Positions 6,637 to 14,721 of a stretch of DNA of 17,629 nucleotides are shown piece after piece. The notes under the pieces are model-generated. The model made no database searches. It was not told the DNA's origin and was given only the letters and a program-made list of their open reading frames with translations. The position numbers were made by a program, and so were the translations under genes. Numbering within the stretch: position 1 is the first letter of the stretch; every line of letters begins with the position of its first letter. This stretch comes from Phyllobacteriaceae bacterium (GTDB lineage Bacteria; Pseudomonadota; Alphaproteobacteria; Rhizobiales; Rhizobiaceae): assembly GCA_024645155.1 (NCBI GenBank), contig JAHEGF010000026.1:2575-20203 (forward strand), read 5' to 3'.

Positions 6637-7770
6637 TTGGACTTCGATCTGAGCCCGGAACAGCATTTGATCCGTGAAACCTTCTCCCGGTTTTGCGACG
6701 AGCGGATCGCGCCCGAGGCAGATAACCTTGACCAGGCTCATGCGTTTCCGCAAGAGCTGTTCAATCAGATTGGAGAGCTTGGATTTTTCGGAATAAGATA
6801 TCCCGAGGAGGCCGGTGGGACCGGTCTTGGTCTGGTTGCATTTACACTGGCGTTGGAAGAGATCGCACGCGGATCCATGTCGCTTGCCGGGGCTGTCGCC
6901 ATGCAGTCGCTGATGGGTACCAAATTCCTCGAGATGCTGGGCAATGACGATATTCGCTCCCGGCTGTTCGCACCCGCGCTTCGCGGCGAAAAGATCGGCG
7001 CCATCTGCATGACCGAACCAAATGCCGGTAGTGACCTTGGGAGTATTGCGACACGCGCTCACAAGGCTAAAGGAGGATATGTACTGAATGGCCAAAAGAC
7101 TTGGGTGACATCTGCGGCGGAAGCCGAATTCTTTACCGTCTTCGCCCGTGCCGGTGACGACAAGCAACTGACAATATTTTTGGTAGAGCGGGATTTCGCC
7201 GGCCTAAAGATTGGCCGGGCAATCGAAAAGATGGGCGTCTGGGCGCTACCGACTTCGGAGCTTGCTTTAGAGGATTGCTTTGTTCCCGATAGTCACCGGC
7301 TCAGCCGGGAAGAAGGGGACGGCGAGTTGCATCTACGCACACTGCTTTCAGAAATCCGGATCATTACCGGTGCCATGGCTGTCGGGCTTGGCCGGGCTGC
7401 ACTCGATGCGGCGGTGCGCTACAGTGGAGAGCGCTCGCAGTTTGACCGTCCGATCAACCGCTTTCAGGCCATTCAACTGAAACTGGCGGACATGGCGACG
7501 GAACTGGAAGCTGCCAGACAACTGGTACGGTATGCGGCATGGTTGACCGAAACCGGTCAGCCGGCGCGTAGTCAAAGCGCCATGGCCAAATTGTTTGCTT
7601 CCGAGGCGGCCGCGAAAATCGCTGACAATGCGGCAAGGATTGCAGCGTCCTACGGCTTTGCGATGGAATACCCTTTTCAGCGTTATTTGCGGGATGTCCG
7701 CTTCACTTTGATCGGCGGCGGTACGAGCGAAATCCTCAGGCTCATCATCGCCAAGGAGGTATGCTCTTGA
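6637..7770 (+). CDS. Acyl-CoA dehydrogenase with displaced catalytic base
   Basis: This 377-aa FAD-dependent acyl-CoA dehydrogenase introduces a 2,3 double bond into an acyl-CoA and passes electrons to ETF. Signature motifs are ICMTEPNAGSDLGSI (123-137), NGQKTWVTSA (151-160), SQFDRPINRFQAIQLKLADM (267-286) and RDVRFTLIGGGTSEILRLII (352-371). The Glu that acts as base in medium- and short-chain enzymes (in EGT) is Gly here (IGGGTSE). Isovaleryl-CoA dehydrogenase has the same replacement and uses a Glu before a conserved Arg in helix G. Here that region reads SEIRIITGAMAVG, with Glu239 one residue away from that place and Ile at it. It starts at TTG 6637, four bases after the hyuB stop, with GGAAGGAT at good spacing. 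A branched or dicarboxylic acyl-CoA substrate is likely from the context. Confidence 0.94.
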   Translation: MDFDLSPEQHLIRETFSRFCDERIAPEADNLDQAHAFPQELFNQIGELGFFGIRYPEEAGGTGLGLVAFTLALEEIARGSMSLAGAVAMQSLMGTKFLEMLGNDDIRSRLFAPALRGEKIGAICMTEPNAGSDLGSIATRAHKAKGGYVLNGQKTWVTSAAEAEFFTVFARAGDDKQLTIFLVERDFAGLKIGRAIEKMGVWALPTSELALEDCFVPDSHRLSREEGDGELHLRTLLSEIRIITGAMAVGLGRAALDAAVRYSGERSQFDRPINRFQAIQLKLADMATELEAARQLVRYAAWLTETGQPARSQSAMAKLFASEAAAKIADNAARIAASYGFAMEYPFQRYLRDVRFTLIGGGTSEILRLIIAKEVCS

Positions 7771-8162
7771 ACGGCAAACCCATCAAGGTACTAATCGCAA
7801 AACCGGGGCTCGACGGTCATGATGTCGGTGCAAAAGTCGTCGTTCGGGCGCTATTGGATGCCGGCTTTGATGTGACCTATTCCGGGTTGCGAAAAACACC
7901 CGAGGAGATCGTTGCCAAGGCTACCGAGCTTGATGCCGATGTCATAGGTTTGTCTGTTCTTTCGGGAAGTCACATGCCGCTTTGCCGCAAAACCAGGCAC
8001 CTTTTAAGCGAAGCCGGACTTGGCGAACGCTTATGGATGGTTGGCGGCAATATCCCGGAGGCTGATCGCATGTCACTAGTCAATCTCGGATTCCGCGGTG
8101 TATTTCCAACATCGGCGCCGCTCAGTGATATTATCGATTTCGTTCGAGACAATGTGCGATGA
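7767..8162 (+). CDS. Cobalamin-binding subunit of split methylmalonyl-CoA-type mutase
   Basis: This protein of about 131 aa consists solely of the B12-binding Rossmann domain of acyl-CoA mutases. KPGLDGHDVGAKVV near the N-terminus carries the DxHxxG motif (16-21), with His18 the lower axial ligand of cobalt. LSVLSGSH and VGGNIPEAD follow, as in the family. The catalytic barrel is encoded by the next gene, with a 4-bp overlap, so the active mutase is a two-subunit enzyme. I prefer TTG 7767 because AGGAGG at 7754-7759 lies 7 nt before it, against only 1 nt before ATG 7761, which would add two residues. Either start overlaps the end of the acyl-CoA dehydrogenase gene. Split B12 subunits are known for archaeal methylmalonyl-CoA mutase, isobutyryl-CoA mutase and 2-hydroxyisobutyryl-CoA mutase. 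Confidence 0.94.
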   Translation: MNGKPIKVLIAKPGLDGHDVGAKVVVRALLDAGFDVTYSGLRKTPEEIVAKATELDADVIGLSVLSGSHMPLCRKTRHLLSEAGLGERLWMVGGNIPEADRMSLVNLGFRGVFPTSAPLSDIIDFVRDNVR

Positions 8163-9775
8163 CTGCTAAAGACAGGAATGCGGGTGGAACACCGGTGATC
8201 AACGAATCCGGTCTTGAGATCAAAACCCTCTATACCATTGACGACGTCGCCAATAGTGGCGGCATTGATGAAAGCCGTCCGGGAGAACAGCCTTTCACAC
8301 GAGGTATCCACCCTGAAATGTATCGCAAGCGCCCCTTCACGATGCGCCAATATACCGGTTTCTCCAATGCTGCCGATACCAATGAACGGTTCAAATACCT
8401 GATAGCCAATGGCCAGACCGGGCTTAACGTCGCCTTCGATCTGCCGAGCCAATGCGGATATGATTCCGATGCAGCCGAAGCCTATGGCGAAGTTGGCCGG
8501 GTTGGCATGGCGATCGACACGTTGAAGGACTTCGAGATTGCATTTGACGGCATCGATCTTGACCACATCACAGTATCGCTGACCATCAATGGCTCAGCTG
8601 CAATAATGATCGCCATGTATCTTGCAATGGCCGAGAAGCGCGGTTTCAACCTCACCAACCTTCGCGGCACCGCCCAAAACGACATCCTCAAGGAGTTCAT
8701 CGGCCGCGGAACCTGGATCTTCCCGGTTGATCATTCGGTGAAACTGGTTGCGGACACGATTGAATATTGCGCTGAACATGCGCCCAAATACTCGCCTGTC
8801 AGTGTGTGCGGCTATCATATTCGTGAATCCGGCGCGACGCCGGCGGAGGAAATGGGTTATGCGTTTTCGATCGCAAAAGCCTATACGGACGCAGCTCTGG
8901 AACGCGGTCTCGATATCGATCAGTTCGCCGGGCGGCTTTCCTACAATTTCAACATATTTGGCAACCTGTTTGAACAAGTGGCCAAGTTTCGGGCCGGGCG
9001 GCGCCTATGGGCAAAAATTGTTGCGGAGGAATACGGCGCAAAGGATCCGAAATCCGGCTGGATGCGGATGATTGCCGGAGGCGGCGGTTTCGGTCTGACC
9101 ATTCAACAACCGGAAAACAACATCATGCGCGGTGCCTATTACGCACTGGTTGCAGCGCTAGCCGGTGCTCAGACCATGGCACTTTGCTGTTATGACGAGG
9201 CTTACACAATCCCGACACCGCATGCGCAGCGCCTATCGCTGAGAACCATGCAACTGCTGATCGAGGAAGTCGGACTTGCCGATACGGTCGATCCACTCGG
9301 CGGATCCTACTATGTCGAGACGCTGACGAATGAAATGGAAAAGAAGATCGTCGAGGCGATGGATTGGGTCGATGGCCAGGGAGGAATTGTGAAAGCCGTT
9401 ACCGATGGGGTCATTCAGGCCAAGGTTTCGGCTCACGCCTTTCAGCGGCAAAAAGACACTGAAAGCGGAAAGATCCGCAAGGTCGGTGTCAATTGTTACG
9501 TGGAGGAAGATGAGAAGGCACCCGATGTGGAAATGCATCCTTATGACGAGGACGGCGCAAAGAAGCAAATCGCCAATCTGGAGCAGGTCCGCGTGGAGCG
9601 TGATCAGAATGCGGTCGATTTAGCACTGACAACGCTTCGCAAGGATGCAGCGGATAGCCGCAATGTCATGCCGGCGCTCGTTTCCGCGGTGAAGGCGTAC
9701 GCCAGCGTTGGCGAAATGACATCAGTGCTGGTCGACGTCTACGGACGTTATGAGGAACCGGTGGAGCTGTGGTGA
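8159..9775 (+). CDS. Catalytic subunit of B12-dependent acyl-CoA mutase (methylmalonyl-CoA mutase family)
   Basis: This 538-aa protein is the TIM-barrel catalytic chain of a carbon-skeleton mutase. Its B12 domain is encoded separately just upstream. Motifs are FTMRQYTGFSNAADTNERF (60-78), GQTGLNVAFDLPSQCGYDSD (85-104), NDILKEFIGRGTWIFP (174-189), GYHIRESGA (218-226) and DPLGGSYYVE. Compared with Propionibacterium methylmalonyl-CoA mutase, Tyr65 matches Tyr89, Arg183 matches Arg207 and His220 matches His244. The Tyr/Arg pair binds the free carboxylate of methylmalonyl-CoA. 2-Hydroxyisobutyryl-CoA mutase has Ile and Asp instead of Tyr and Ala; here Tyr65 and Ala92 argue against it. So the substrate probably carries a carboxylate: methylmalonyl-, ethylmalonyl- or a related branched dicarboxylyl-CoA. 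The sequence SQCGYDSD in place of THRGYDSD suggests it is not the standard housekeeping enzyme. No MeaB-type chaperone or epimerase gene is in view. Confidence 0.93.
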   Translation: MTAKDRNAGGTPVINESGLEIKTLYTIDDVANSGGIDESRPGEQPFTRGIHPEMYRKRPFTMRQYTGFSNAADTNERFKYLIANGQTGLNVAFDLPSQCGYDSDAAEAYGEVGRVGMAIDTLKDFEIAFDGIDLDHITVSLTINGSAAIMIAMYLAMAEKRGFNLTNLRGTAQNDILKEFIGRGTWIFPVDHSVKLVADTIEYCAEHAPKYSPVSVCGYHIRESGATPAEEMGYAFSIAKAYTDAALERGLDIDQFAGRLSYNFNIFGNLFEQVAKFRAGRRLWAKIVAEEYGAKDPKSGWMRMIAGGGGFGLTIQQPENNIMRGAYYALVAALAGAQTMALCCYDEAYTIPTPHAQRLSLRTMQLLIEEVGLADTVDPLGGSYYVETLTNEMEKKIVEAMDWVDGQGGIVKAVTDGVIQAKVSAHAFQRQKDTESGKIRKVGVNCYVEEDEKAPDVEMHPYDEDGAKKQIANLEQVRVERDQNAVDLALTTLRKDAADSRNVMPALVSAVKAYASVGEMTSVLVDVYGRYEEPVELW

Positions 9776-9791
9776 GACAGGGCAGGTAACG

Positions 9792-10685
9792 ATGATGGCT
9801 TCACAATCGAAGGCAACGAAGAATGCGATCGACGACTATTTGGCACCTGCGACATTGAGTGACGCGCTGGGCGCACTCGAAGACGGTGAAGCGACAATAC
9901 TTGCCGGTGGCACAGACCTTATGGTGCAGACGCAGTCCGGACGTGTTGGTTACAAGCAGCGTCTTGTCAATATCCGTCGCATCGATGAATTGCGAGGCAT
10001 CAGTGAACATGGCGGGCGCATTTGCATAGGTGCATTGGTAACGATAACCGAGCTTTTGAATAATACACTCGTTGCAGAAAAGGTGCCCGTTCTGGCGGCA
10101 ATGGCCGACAAATTCGCATCCAACCAGATCCGCAATGTGGCGACTGTTGGCGGTAATATCTGCAATGCTTCGCCTGCCGGCGATTCCATACCGCCATTCC
10201 TCGTCCTGGACGCTGACGTGGAATTGGCATGCTTGCGAGATGGCAAAGCCGCAACGCGCTCGGTACCGATCACCGAATTTTTCACCGGCCCGGGCCGAAC
10301 GGTTCGCGCTTCGAATGAATTGGTCACCGGAATATCCTTTGCTGTTCCGCAAGCCGGTTTTATCGCCCGCTTCATCAAGTCCGGCCCCCGTCCGGCGCTG
10401 GAGATTTCGGCTGTATCGATGGCGCTCGGCGGCGTTGTCGAAAACGACGTATTTCGCAGCGTGAGCCTATCGTTTGGCTCTGTTGCCCCCACAGCGATGA
10501 GAGCGCGCAAAGCCGAAACTTTTCTTACTGGCAAGAAGCTTGACGATGAAACAATTAGGGCCGCGGTCGAAACTGCCCTTGAAGAAGTCAGCCCCATAGA
10601 CGATGTGCGCGCATCAATCTGGTACCGGCGGCATCTCGTCGGCGTTTATCTAAGGAGGCTCGTTGCCGATGTCGTGCAAGGTTGA
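9792..10685 (+). CDS. FAD-binding medium subunit of xanthine-dehydrogenase-family Mo hydroxylase (CoxM type)
   Basis: This protein of about 297 aa is the FAD subunit that passes electrons from the 2Fe-2S centres to the final acceptor. The FAD-binding motifs are ILAGGTDLMV (36-45) and ATVGGNICNASPAGD (117-131). The DYLAPATLSDALGAL start and the C-terminal RASIWYRRHLVGVYLRRL are usual for this family. It starts at ATG 9792 (with a second ATG at 9795), 16 bp after the mutase stop, with GGGCAGG upstream; the longer open frame from 9750 overlaps the mutase gene and is less likely. The gene order medium, small, large is that of coxMSL operons. The last bases overlap the 2Fe-2S subunit gene. It forms an (LMS)2-type cytoplasmic enzyme with the next two products. 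Confidence 0.94.
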   Translation: MMASQSKATKNAIDDYLAPATLSDALGALEDGEATILAGGTDLMVQTQSGRVGYKQRLVNIRRIDELRGISEHGGRICIGALVTITELLNNTLVAEKVPVLAAMADKFASNQIRNVATVGGNICNASPAGDSIPPFLVLDADVELACLRDGKAATRSVPITEFFTGPGRTVRASNELVTGISFAVPQAGFIARFIKSGPRPALEISAVSMALGGVVENDVFRSVSLSFGSVAPTAMRARKAETFLTGKKLDDETIRAAVETALEEVSPIDDVRASIWYRRHLVGVYLRRLVADVVQG

Positions 10686-11151
10686 GATCAAATTCACGCT
10701 TAACGGCCGACCGGAAAAAGCGATTGTTCCGGTAGACCTGAACCTGCTGGCAATGTTGCGCGACATGTTCGACCTCAAAGGCGCCAAATATGCGTGCGGA
10801 GAAGGTGAGTGCGGTGCTTGCACGGTAATCGTTGACAAGTTGTCGGTAAACTCCTGCCTGACGTTCGCGGTTGACTGTGACGGAAGGGAAGTGCGGACAG
10901 TCGAGGGGTTGAGAGCGACCGACAAATTGCACCCCATGCAGCGGGCGTTTGTTGATCACGGCGCAATCCAATGCGGCTTTTGCATGCCCGGCATGATTAT
11001 GCAGGCGACACATCTGTCCGATACCTCTCCAGGCTTGACACGGGATGGATTGAAACGCGGTTTGGAAGGCAATGTCTGCCGCTGCACGGGCTACACCAAG
11101 GTTCTGGACGCTGTATCCGATGCCATGAATACCGAAGGAGTTGATCAATGA
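10669..11151 (+). CDS. 2Fe-2S small subunit of Mo hydroxylase (CoxS type)
   Basis: This 160-aa iron-sulfur subunit carries two 2Fe-2S clusters. The N-terminal plant-ferredoxin-type cluster uses CGEGECGAC (Cys43, 48, 51) and Cys63. The second uses CGFCMPG (Cys102, 105) and CRCTGY (Cys137, 139). All eight ligands are present and length is normal. I chose ATG 10669, 10 nt after AGGAGG (10653-10658); TTG 10663, with 4-nt spacing, would add MP to the N-terminus and cannot be excluded. The gene begins inside the end of the FAD subunit gene and its stop overlaps the large subunit start by 4 bp. No signal peptide is seen, so unlike periplasmic aldehyde oxidases this is a cytoplasmic hydroxylase. Confidence 0.95.
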   Translation: MSCKVEIKFTLNGRPEKAIVPVDLNLLAMLRDMFDLKGAKYACGEGECGACTVIVDKLSVNSCLTFAVDCDGREVRTVEGLRATDKLHPMQRAFVDHGAIQCGFCMPGMIMQATHLSDTSPGLTRDGLKRGLEGNVCRCTGYTKVLDAVSDAMNTEGVDQ

Positions 11152-13460
11152 CTTCTATCGCAAAGAAATCTGTAATCGGCGGGCGGTTTCCTAAACCTGA
11201 TTCCCCGGACAAAGCGGTAGGCCGTACGAGGTTCATCAATGATCTTGAGTTGCCGCGGATGCTCTACGGCAAAATCCTTCATACGGACCGCCCGCACGCC
11301 TTGATCAAAAGCGTCAACACTGAGAGAGCAAAAACGCTGGCCGGGGTCCATGCAGTGCTTACTGGCGACGATTTTCCTGAAGTGAAATTTGGTATCAACC
11401 GGGATAATACCCCGCTGAAGAAAGGAAAGGTGAGATGCATTCGGGACGAGATCGCCGCTGTTGCCGCCGAGACCGAAGAGATATGCAACGCCGCGCTCGA
11501 CCTGATTACCGTCGAATATGAGGATTTGCCGGGCGTGTTTGACCCGATCGAAGCCATGCTTGCGGATGCGCCACTGGTGCATGAGGACAGGCCAGGCAAT
11601 CTGAGCCTCGCCTACAAGTTCGATCACGGTGACATCGCATCGGCCGAGCGTCAGTCAGATGTCATCATGGATCATGTATTCAATGTTCACTACGTCACCC
11701 ATTGCTGCATGGGGACAAGTTCCGTAATTGCCGATTTCGATACGGATGGCAAACTCACGATCTATACGCAGACACAGTACCCTTATAACTACAAGATGGA
11801 TCTGGCGCCGGCGCTCGGCATCCACCCAGGCGATGTGCGTGTCATTCAGCCGCCGGTTGGAGGCGCCTTTGGCTCCAAGCTCGATGTTTATCCGTTTGAG
11901 CCGATCTGCGTGTTGCTCGCCAAGGCAACCCGGCGACCGGTGAAGCTCACATTCAGCCGGGAAGAGGAATTTATCAACGCACCGACGCGTCAGCCTGCAC
12001 GTATCCATTTGCGTATGGGTGCGAAAGCTGACGGCACAATAACCTTCCGTGATGTCGATTGTATCCTGAATAATGGCGCATACACATCATGGGGGCCGAC
12101 GACGCCTTATGTAATGATGCGGACATTTTCGTCGCTCTACAGGGTGCCGGTTGTGCGGTTCCGTTCGCAGGCGGTTTACACCAACAATCCCTATGCCGGC
12201 TCATTCCGGGGATATGGCAATGTGCAGGCTACCTATGCCGCCGCGATCCAGGCCGACATGATGGCGGAAGCACTTGGCATGAACGTACTCGATTTCTCGC
12301 TCAAAAACGCCCAGAAATCTGGTGAGGTGTCGCCCCAGGGAAGCCGGCTGGAGGATTGCGTTTTTACCGAATGCCTGGCGATCGCGGCCGAAAAGAGTGA
12401 CTTTGTTGCCAAGCAGAACCGCTATCAGGCGGAGCGTAACAGACCTGGACGCATCAAGCGCGGCATCGGGCTGGCGTCATCGATACACAACGCAGGTGGC
12501 GCCAAGATCCACAAATCCGATGGGTGCGGCTCAATATTGAAACTGGACGATTATGCCCGGGCGACACTGATCACCGGTGCTTCGGAAATCGGCCAGGGCA
12601 TAGATGCGGTGATCTGCCAGGTGCTGTCGGAAGAACTTGGCATCCCGATGTCGGACATCACGATTGTCAACAACGATTCAGCCATTGCGCCCTGGGACGT
12701 GGGTGTGCATGCCAGCCGAACGACATTCATTGCCGGAAATTCGGCACGCCGTGCCGCCATCAAGGCGCGCGAACAAATCCTCCGCGCCGCATCCAAACAA
12801 GCCAATGTGCCGCAGGAGGCGCTCGATCTGCGGGAGGGTTGGGTCGTTCAGGACGACAATGGTGAGACCGTAATCAAACTCGACAAATTGTTGCGCCAGA
12901 TGCACTTCAAGGAAGATCCTGAGCTGGTGATGACCACGGACTATTACGAACCGCCGAGCGAACCGGAAACCGAGAACCACGTTGGTGACATGTCGGCAGC
13001 CTATTCCCATGCCGTGCATGTGGCGGAAGTTGAAGTCGATACCGAGACCGGCGAGGTTAAGGTCGTCAAGGTCACTTCCGCCCAGGATGTCGGCAGGATC
13101 ATCAACGAGATGGGAATTGAGGCCCAGATCGAAGGAGGCATTGCCATGGGTATCGGCTATGCCCTCAGCGAGAATCTGCAAATCGTGGACGGGTTAGTCC
13201 GCAATCCATCTTTCCGCGACTACAAGGTTATGACAGCACCCGAAGTTCCAGAGATGGAACTGCATTTCGTTGAAAGCCACTCCAAAACCGGACCGCTAGG
13301 CGCCAAGGGGATCGCAGAGCTGCCGACAATTGTCATTGCACCGGCGATTGCCAACGCCGTCCATAATGCCATCGGCATACGCTTTCTTGATCCACCGCTG
13401 ACCCCGGAAAAAGTGGCGCGAGCGATCTGGGAACGCGATATTTCGGTTGCCGCTGAATGA
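11148..13460 (+). CDS. Molybdopterin-binding large subunit of xanthine-dehydrogenase-family hydroxylase
   Basis: This 770-aa catalytic subunit holds the Mo-cytosine- or Mo-pyranopterin cofactor and hydroxylates a carbon with water as the oxygen donor. Visible motifs are PPVGGAFGSKLDVYPFE (235-251), SREEEF (270-275), the substrate-loop region NPYAGSFRGYGNVQ (347-360), and GPLGAKGIAELP near the C-terminus with the catalytic Glu724. The AYxCSFR loop of CO dehydrogenase is absent, and FRGYG resembles xanthine dehydrogenase and N-heterocycle or benzoyl-CoA type enzymes, so CO is not the substrate. Where many relatives have an EP-containing motif, this one reads HCCMGTSSVIADFD (185-198). GAAGGAG lies before ATG 11148, which overlaps the previous stop. 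The C-terminal stop overlaps the CoA-transferase start by 4 bp. No XdhC-type maturation gene is in view. Confidence 0.95.
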   Translation: MTSIAKKSVIGGRFPKPDSPDKAVGRTRFINDLELPRMLYGKILHTDRPHALIKSVNTERAKTLAGVHAVLTGDDFPEVKFGINRDNTPLKKGKVRCIRDEIAAVAAETEEICNAALDLITVEYEDLPGVFDPIEAMLADAPLVHEDRPGNLSLAYKFDHGDIASAERQSDVIMDHVFNVHYVTHCCMGTSSVIADFDTDGKLTIYTQTQYPYNYKMDLAPALGIHPGDVRVIQPPVGGAFGSKLDVYPFEPICVLLAKATRRPVKLTFSREEEFINAPTRQPARIHLRMGAKADGTITFRDVDCILNNGAYTSWGPTTPYVMMRTFSSLYRVPVVRFRSQAVYTNNPYAGSFRGYGNVQATYAAAIQADMMAEALGMNVLDFSLKNAQKSGEVSPQGSRLEDCVFTECLAIAAEKSDFVAKQNRYQAERNRPGRIKRGIGLASSIHNAGGAKIHKSDGCGSILKLDDYARATLITGASEIGQGIDAVICQVLSEELGIPMSDITIVNNDSAIAPWDVGVHASRTTFIAGNSARRAAIKAREQILRAASKQANVPQEALDLREGWVVQDDNGETVIKLDKLLRQMHFKEDPELVMTTDYYEPPSEPETENHVGDMSAAYSHAVHVAEVEVDTETGEVKVVKVTSAQDVGRIINEMGIEAQIEGGIAMGIGYALSENLQIVDGLVRNPSFRDYKVMTAPEVPEMELHFVESHSKTGPLGAKGIAELPTIVIAPAIANAVHNAIGIRFLDPPLTPEKVARAIWERDISVAAE

Positions 13461-14686
13461 AAGCGGCCATGAAACCCGGGGTCATCGTGTCGATGGAGCA
13501 AGCGCTTTCCATGACCTATGCGACATTGCGTTTTGTCCATCTTGGTTGGCGGGTCATCAAGTTGGAATCAACACCGGTTCGGGCTGGTGCCCTGCCTGGC
13601 GATCCTAACCGCTATATCGGTTCGTCTGTGGCTGACAAAGGGCGAAACAGCTACTTTATTGGCCCCAATCTCGGCAAGGAGGCGATTGCCCTGAATCTGA
13701 AATCACCTGACGGCCGATCGGCATTGAGGCGCATCATCCGCGAACTCGATGTCGATGTGTTTTGCTGCAATACCCTTCCTTCCCGCTATCGTGAACTCGG
13801 AATCGACTATGACACGCTTCGATCCGAAAAACCTGATCTGATCTGGGCAGGTATTTCGGCGATGGGGCCCGATCATCCACATGTTGCCGGGTACGATCCG
13901 GCGATCCAGGCGATGGCCGGCTACATGGATATGACTGGTATGGCAGATGGCCCGCCGACCCTGTCCGGCGTACCGCTAGTCGATCTGAAAGCAGGCGATG
14001 AGGTCTATGCCAATATCTGGATGGCGATTGCCAAACGTTATGCCACCGGCCTGGGAACCAGAATCGACGTTTCGATGCTGCAAGCTGCTGCATCCTGGCT
14101 GATCACTGTCCTGCCGTTGATCGATTTTAACTGTGAGGACTGGGAACTGACACGCTGTGGCAACGAGCACAGAAAATTTGTACCGACCAACGCCTATCCG
14201 ACCAGAGACGGGGCGGTTCTGGTAGCCATCGGCAGCGATGGCCTTTGGCGGCGCCTGGTCGGTATCGACAAGTTTGGCAGGATCGCCAAGGAGGCCTGGA
14301 ATACAAATAGCGGGCGTTTGAAAGACCGCCATGCAATTCATGCGGAAATTGAAAAAGTCACGAGGCAATTTACGACAGATCAGGTCGTGGATGATCTTAA
14401 GGCGGCCAGCATTCCACACGCGCCAATCTGCACTGTACGCCAAGTAATAGAGATGGCTGGCGTCGCAGAAAGGCTGACAACAACCACTGCGCCGGACGGC
14501 AATCGAATTCGTATGCAGCCGATGGCCACTGACATTTCCGGCGCTGAACGGGAATTCCCATTTCCGCCGAGCTATGGGAAACACACAAGATCGATCCTTG
14601 CTGAGTCCGGTTATGAGGAAAGCGAGATTGACGTGCTTTTCAAAACCAATGTTGCCGCCGGGCCGGAAGCACTGAATACCGGTTGA
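13457..14686 (+). CDS. Family III CoA-transferase (CaiB/BaiF/Frc type)
   Basis: This 409-aa protein moves CoA between carboxylic acids through a mixed-anhydride mechanism. Family features are the N-terminal GWRVIKLES, NLGKEAIALNLKSPDGR (71-87), LGIDYDTLRSEKPDLIW and GYDPAIQAMAGYMDMTG (145-161). The catalytic aspartate is Asp176 in SGVPLVDLKAG, matching Asp169 of formyl-CoA transferase. It starts at ATG 13457, overlapping the large-subunit stop. In the operon it could activate an acid intermediate using a product CoA ester as donor, which saves ATP. It could instead be a lyase or racemase, since some members of this fold are; the intact Asp is compatible with either. Donor and acceptor cannot be read from sequence. 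Confidence 0.93.
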   Translation: MKAAMKPGVIVSMEQALSMTYATLRFVHLGWRVIKLESTPVRAGALPGDPNRYIGSSVADKGRNSYFIGPNLGKEAIALNLKSPDGRSALRRIIRELDVDVFCCNTLPSRYRELGIDYDTLRSEKPDLIWAGISAMGPDHPHVAGYDPAIQAMAGYMDMTGMADGPPTLSGVPLVDLKAGDEVYANIWMAIAKRYATGLGTRIDVSMLQAAASWLITVLPLIDFNCEDWELTRCGNEHRKFVPTNAYPTRDGAVLVAIGSDGLWRRLVGIDKFGRIAKEAWNTNSGRLKDRHAIHAEIEKVTRQFTTDQVVDDLKAASIPHAPICTVRQVIEMAGVAERLTTTTAPDGNRIRMQPMATDISGAEREFPFPPSYGKHTRSILAESGYEESEIDVLFKTNVAAGPEALNTG

Positions 14687-14721
14687 ACAGGTTTACCCGC
14701 CAAATCCTTAAAGGGAAAATG

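Noticed and set aside
9792..13460. CO dehydrogenase (coxMSL)
   Set aside because: Gene order matches, but the large subunit lacks AYxCSFR and reads GSFRGYG.
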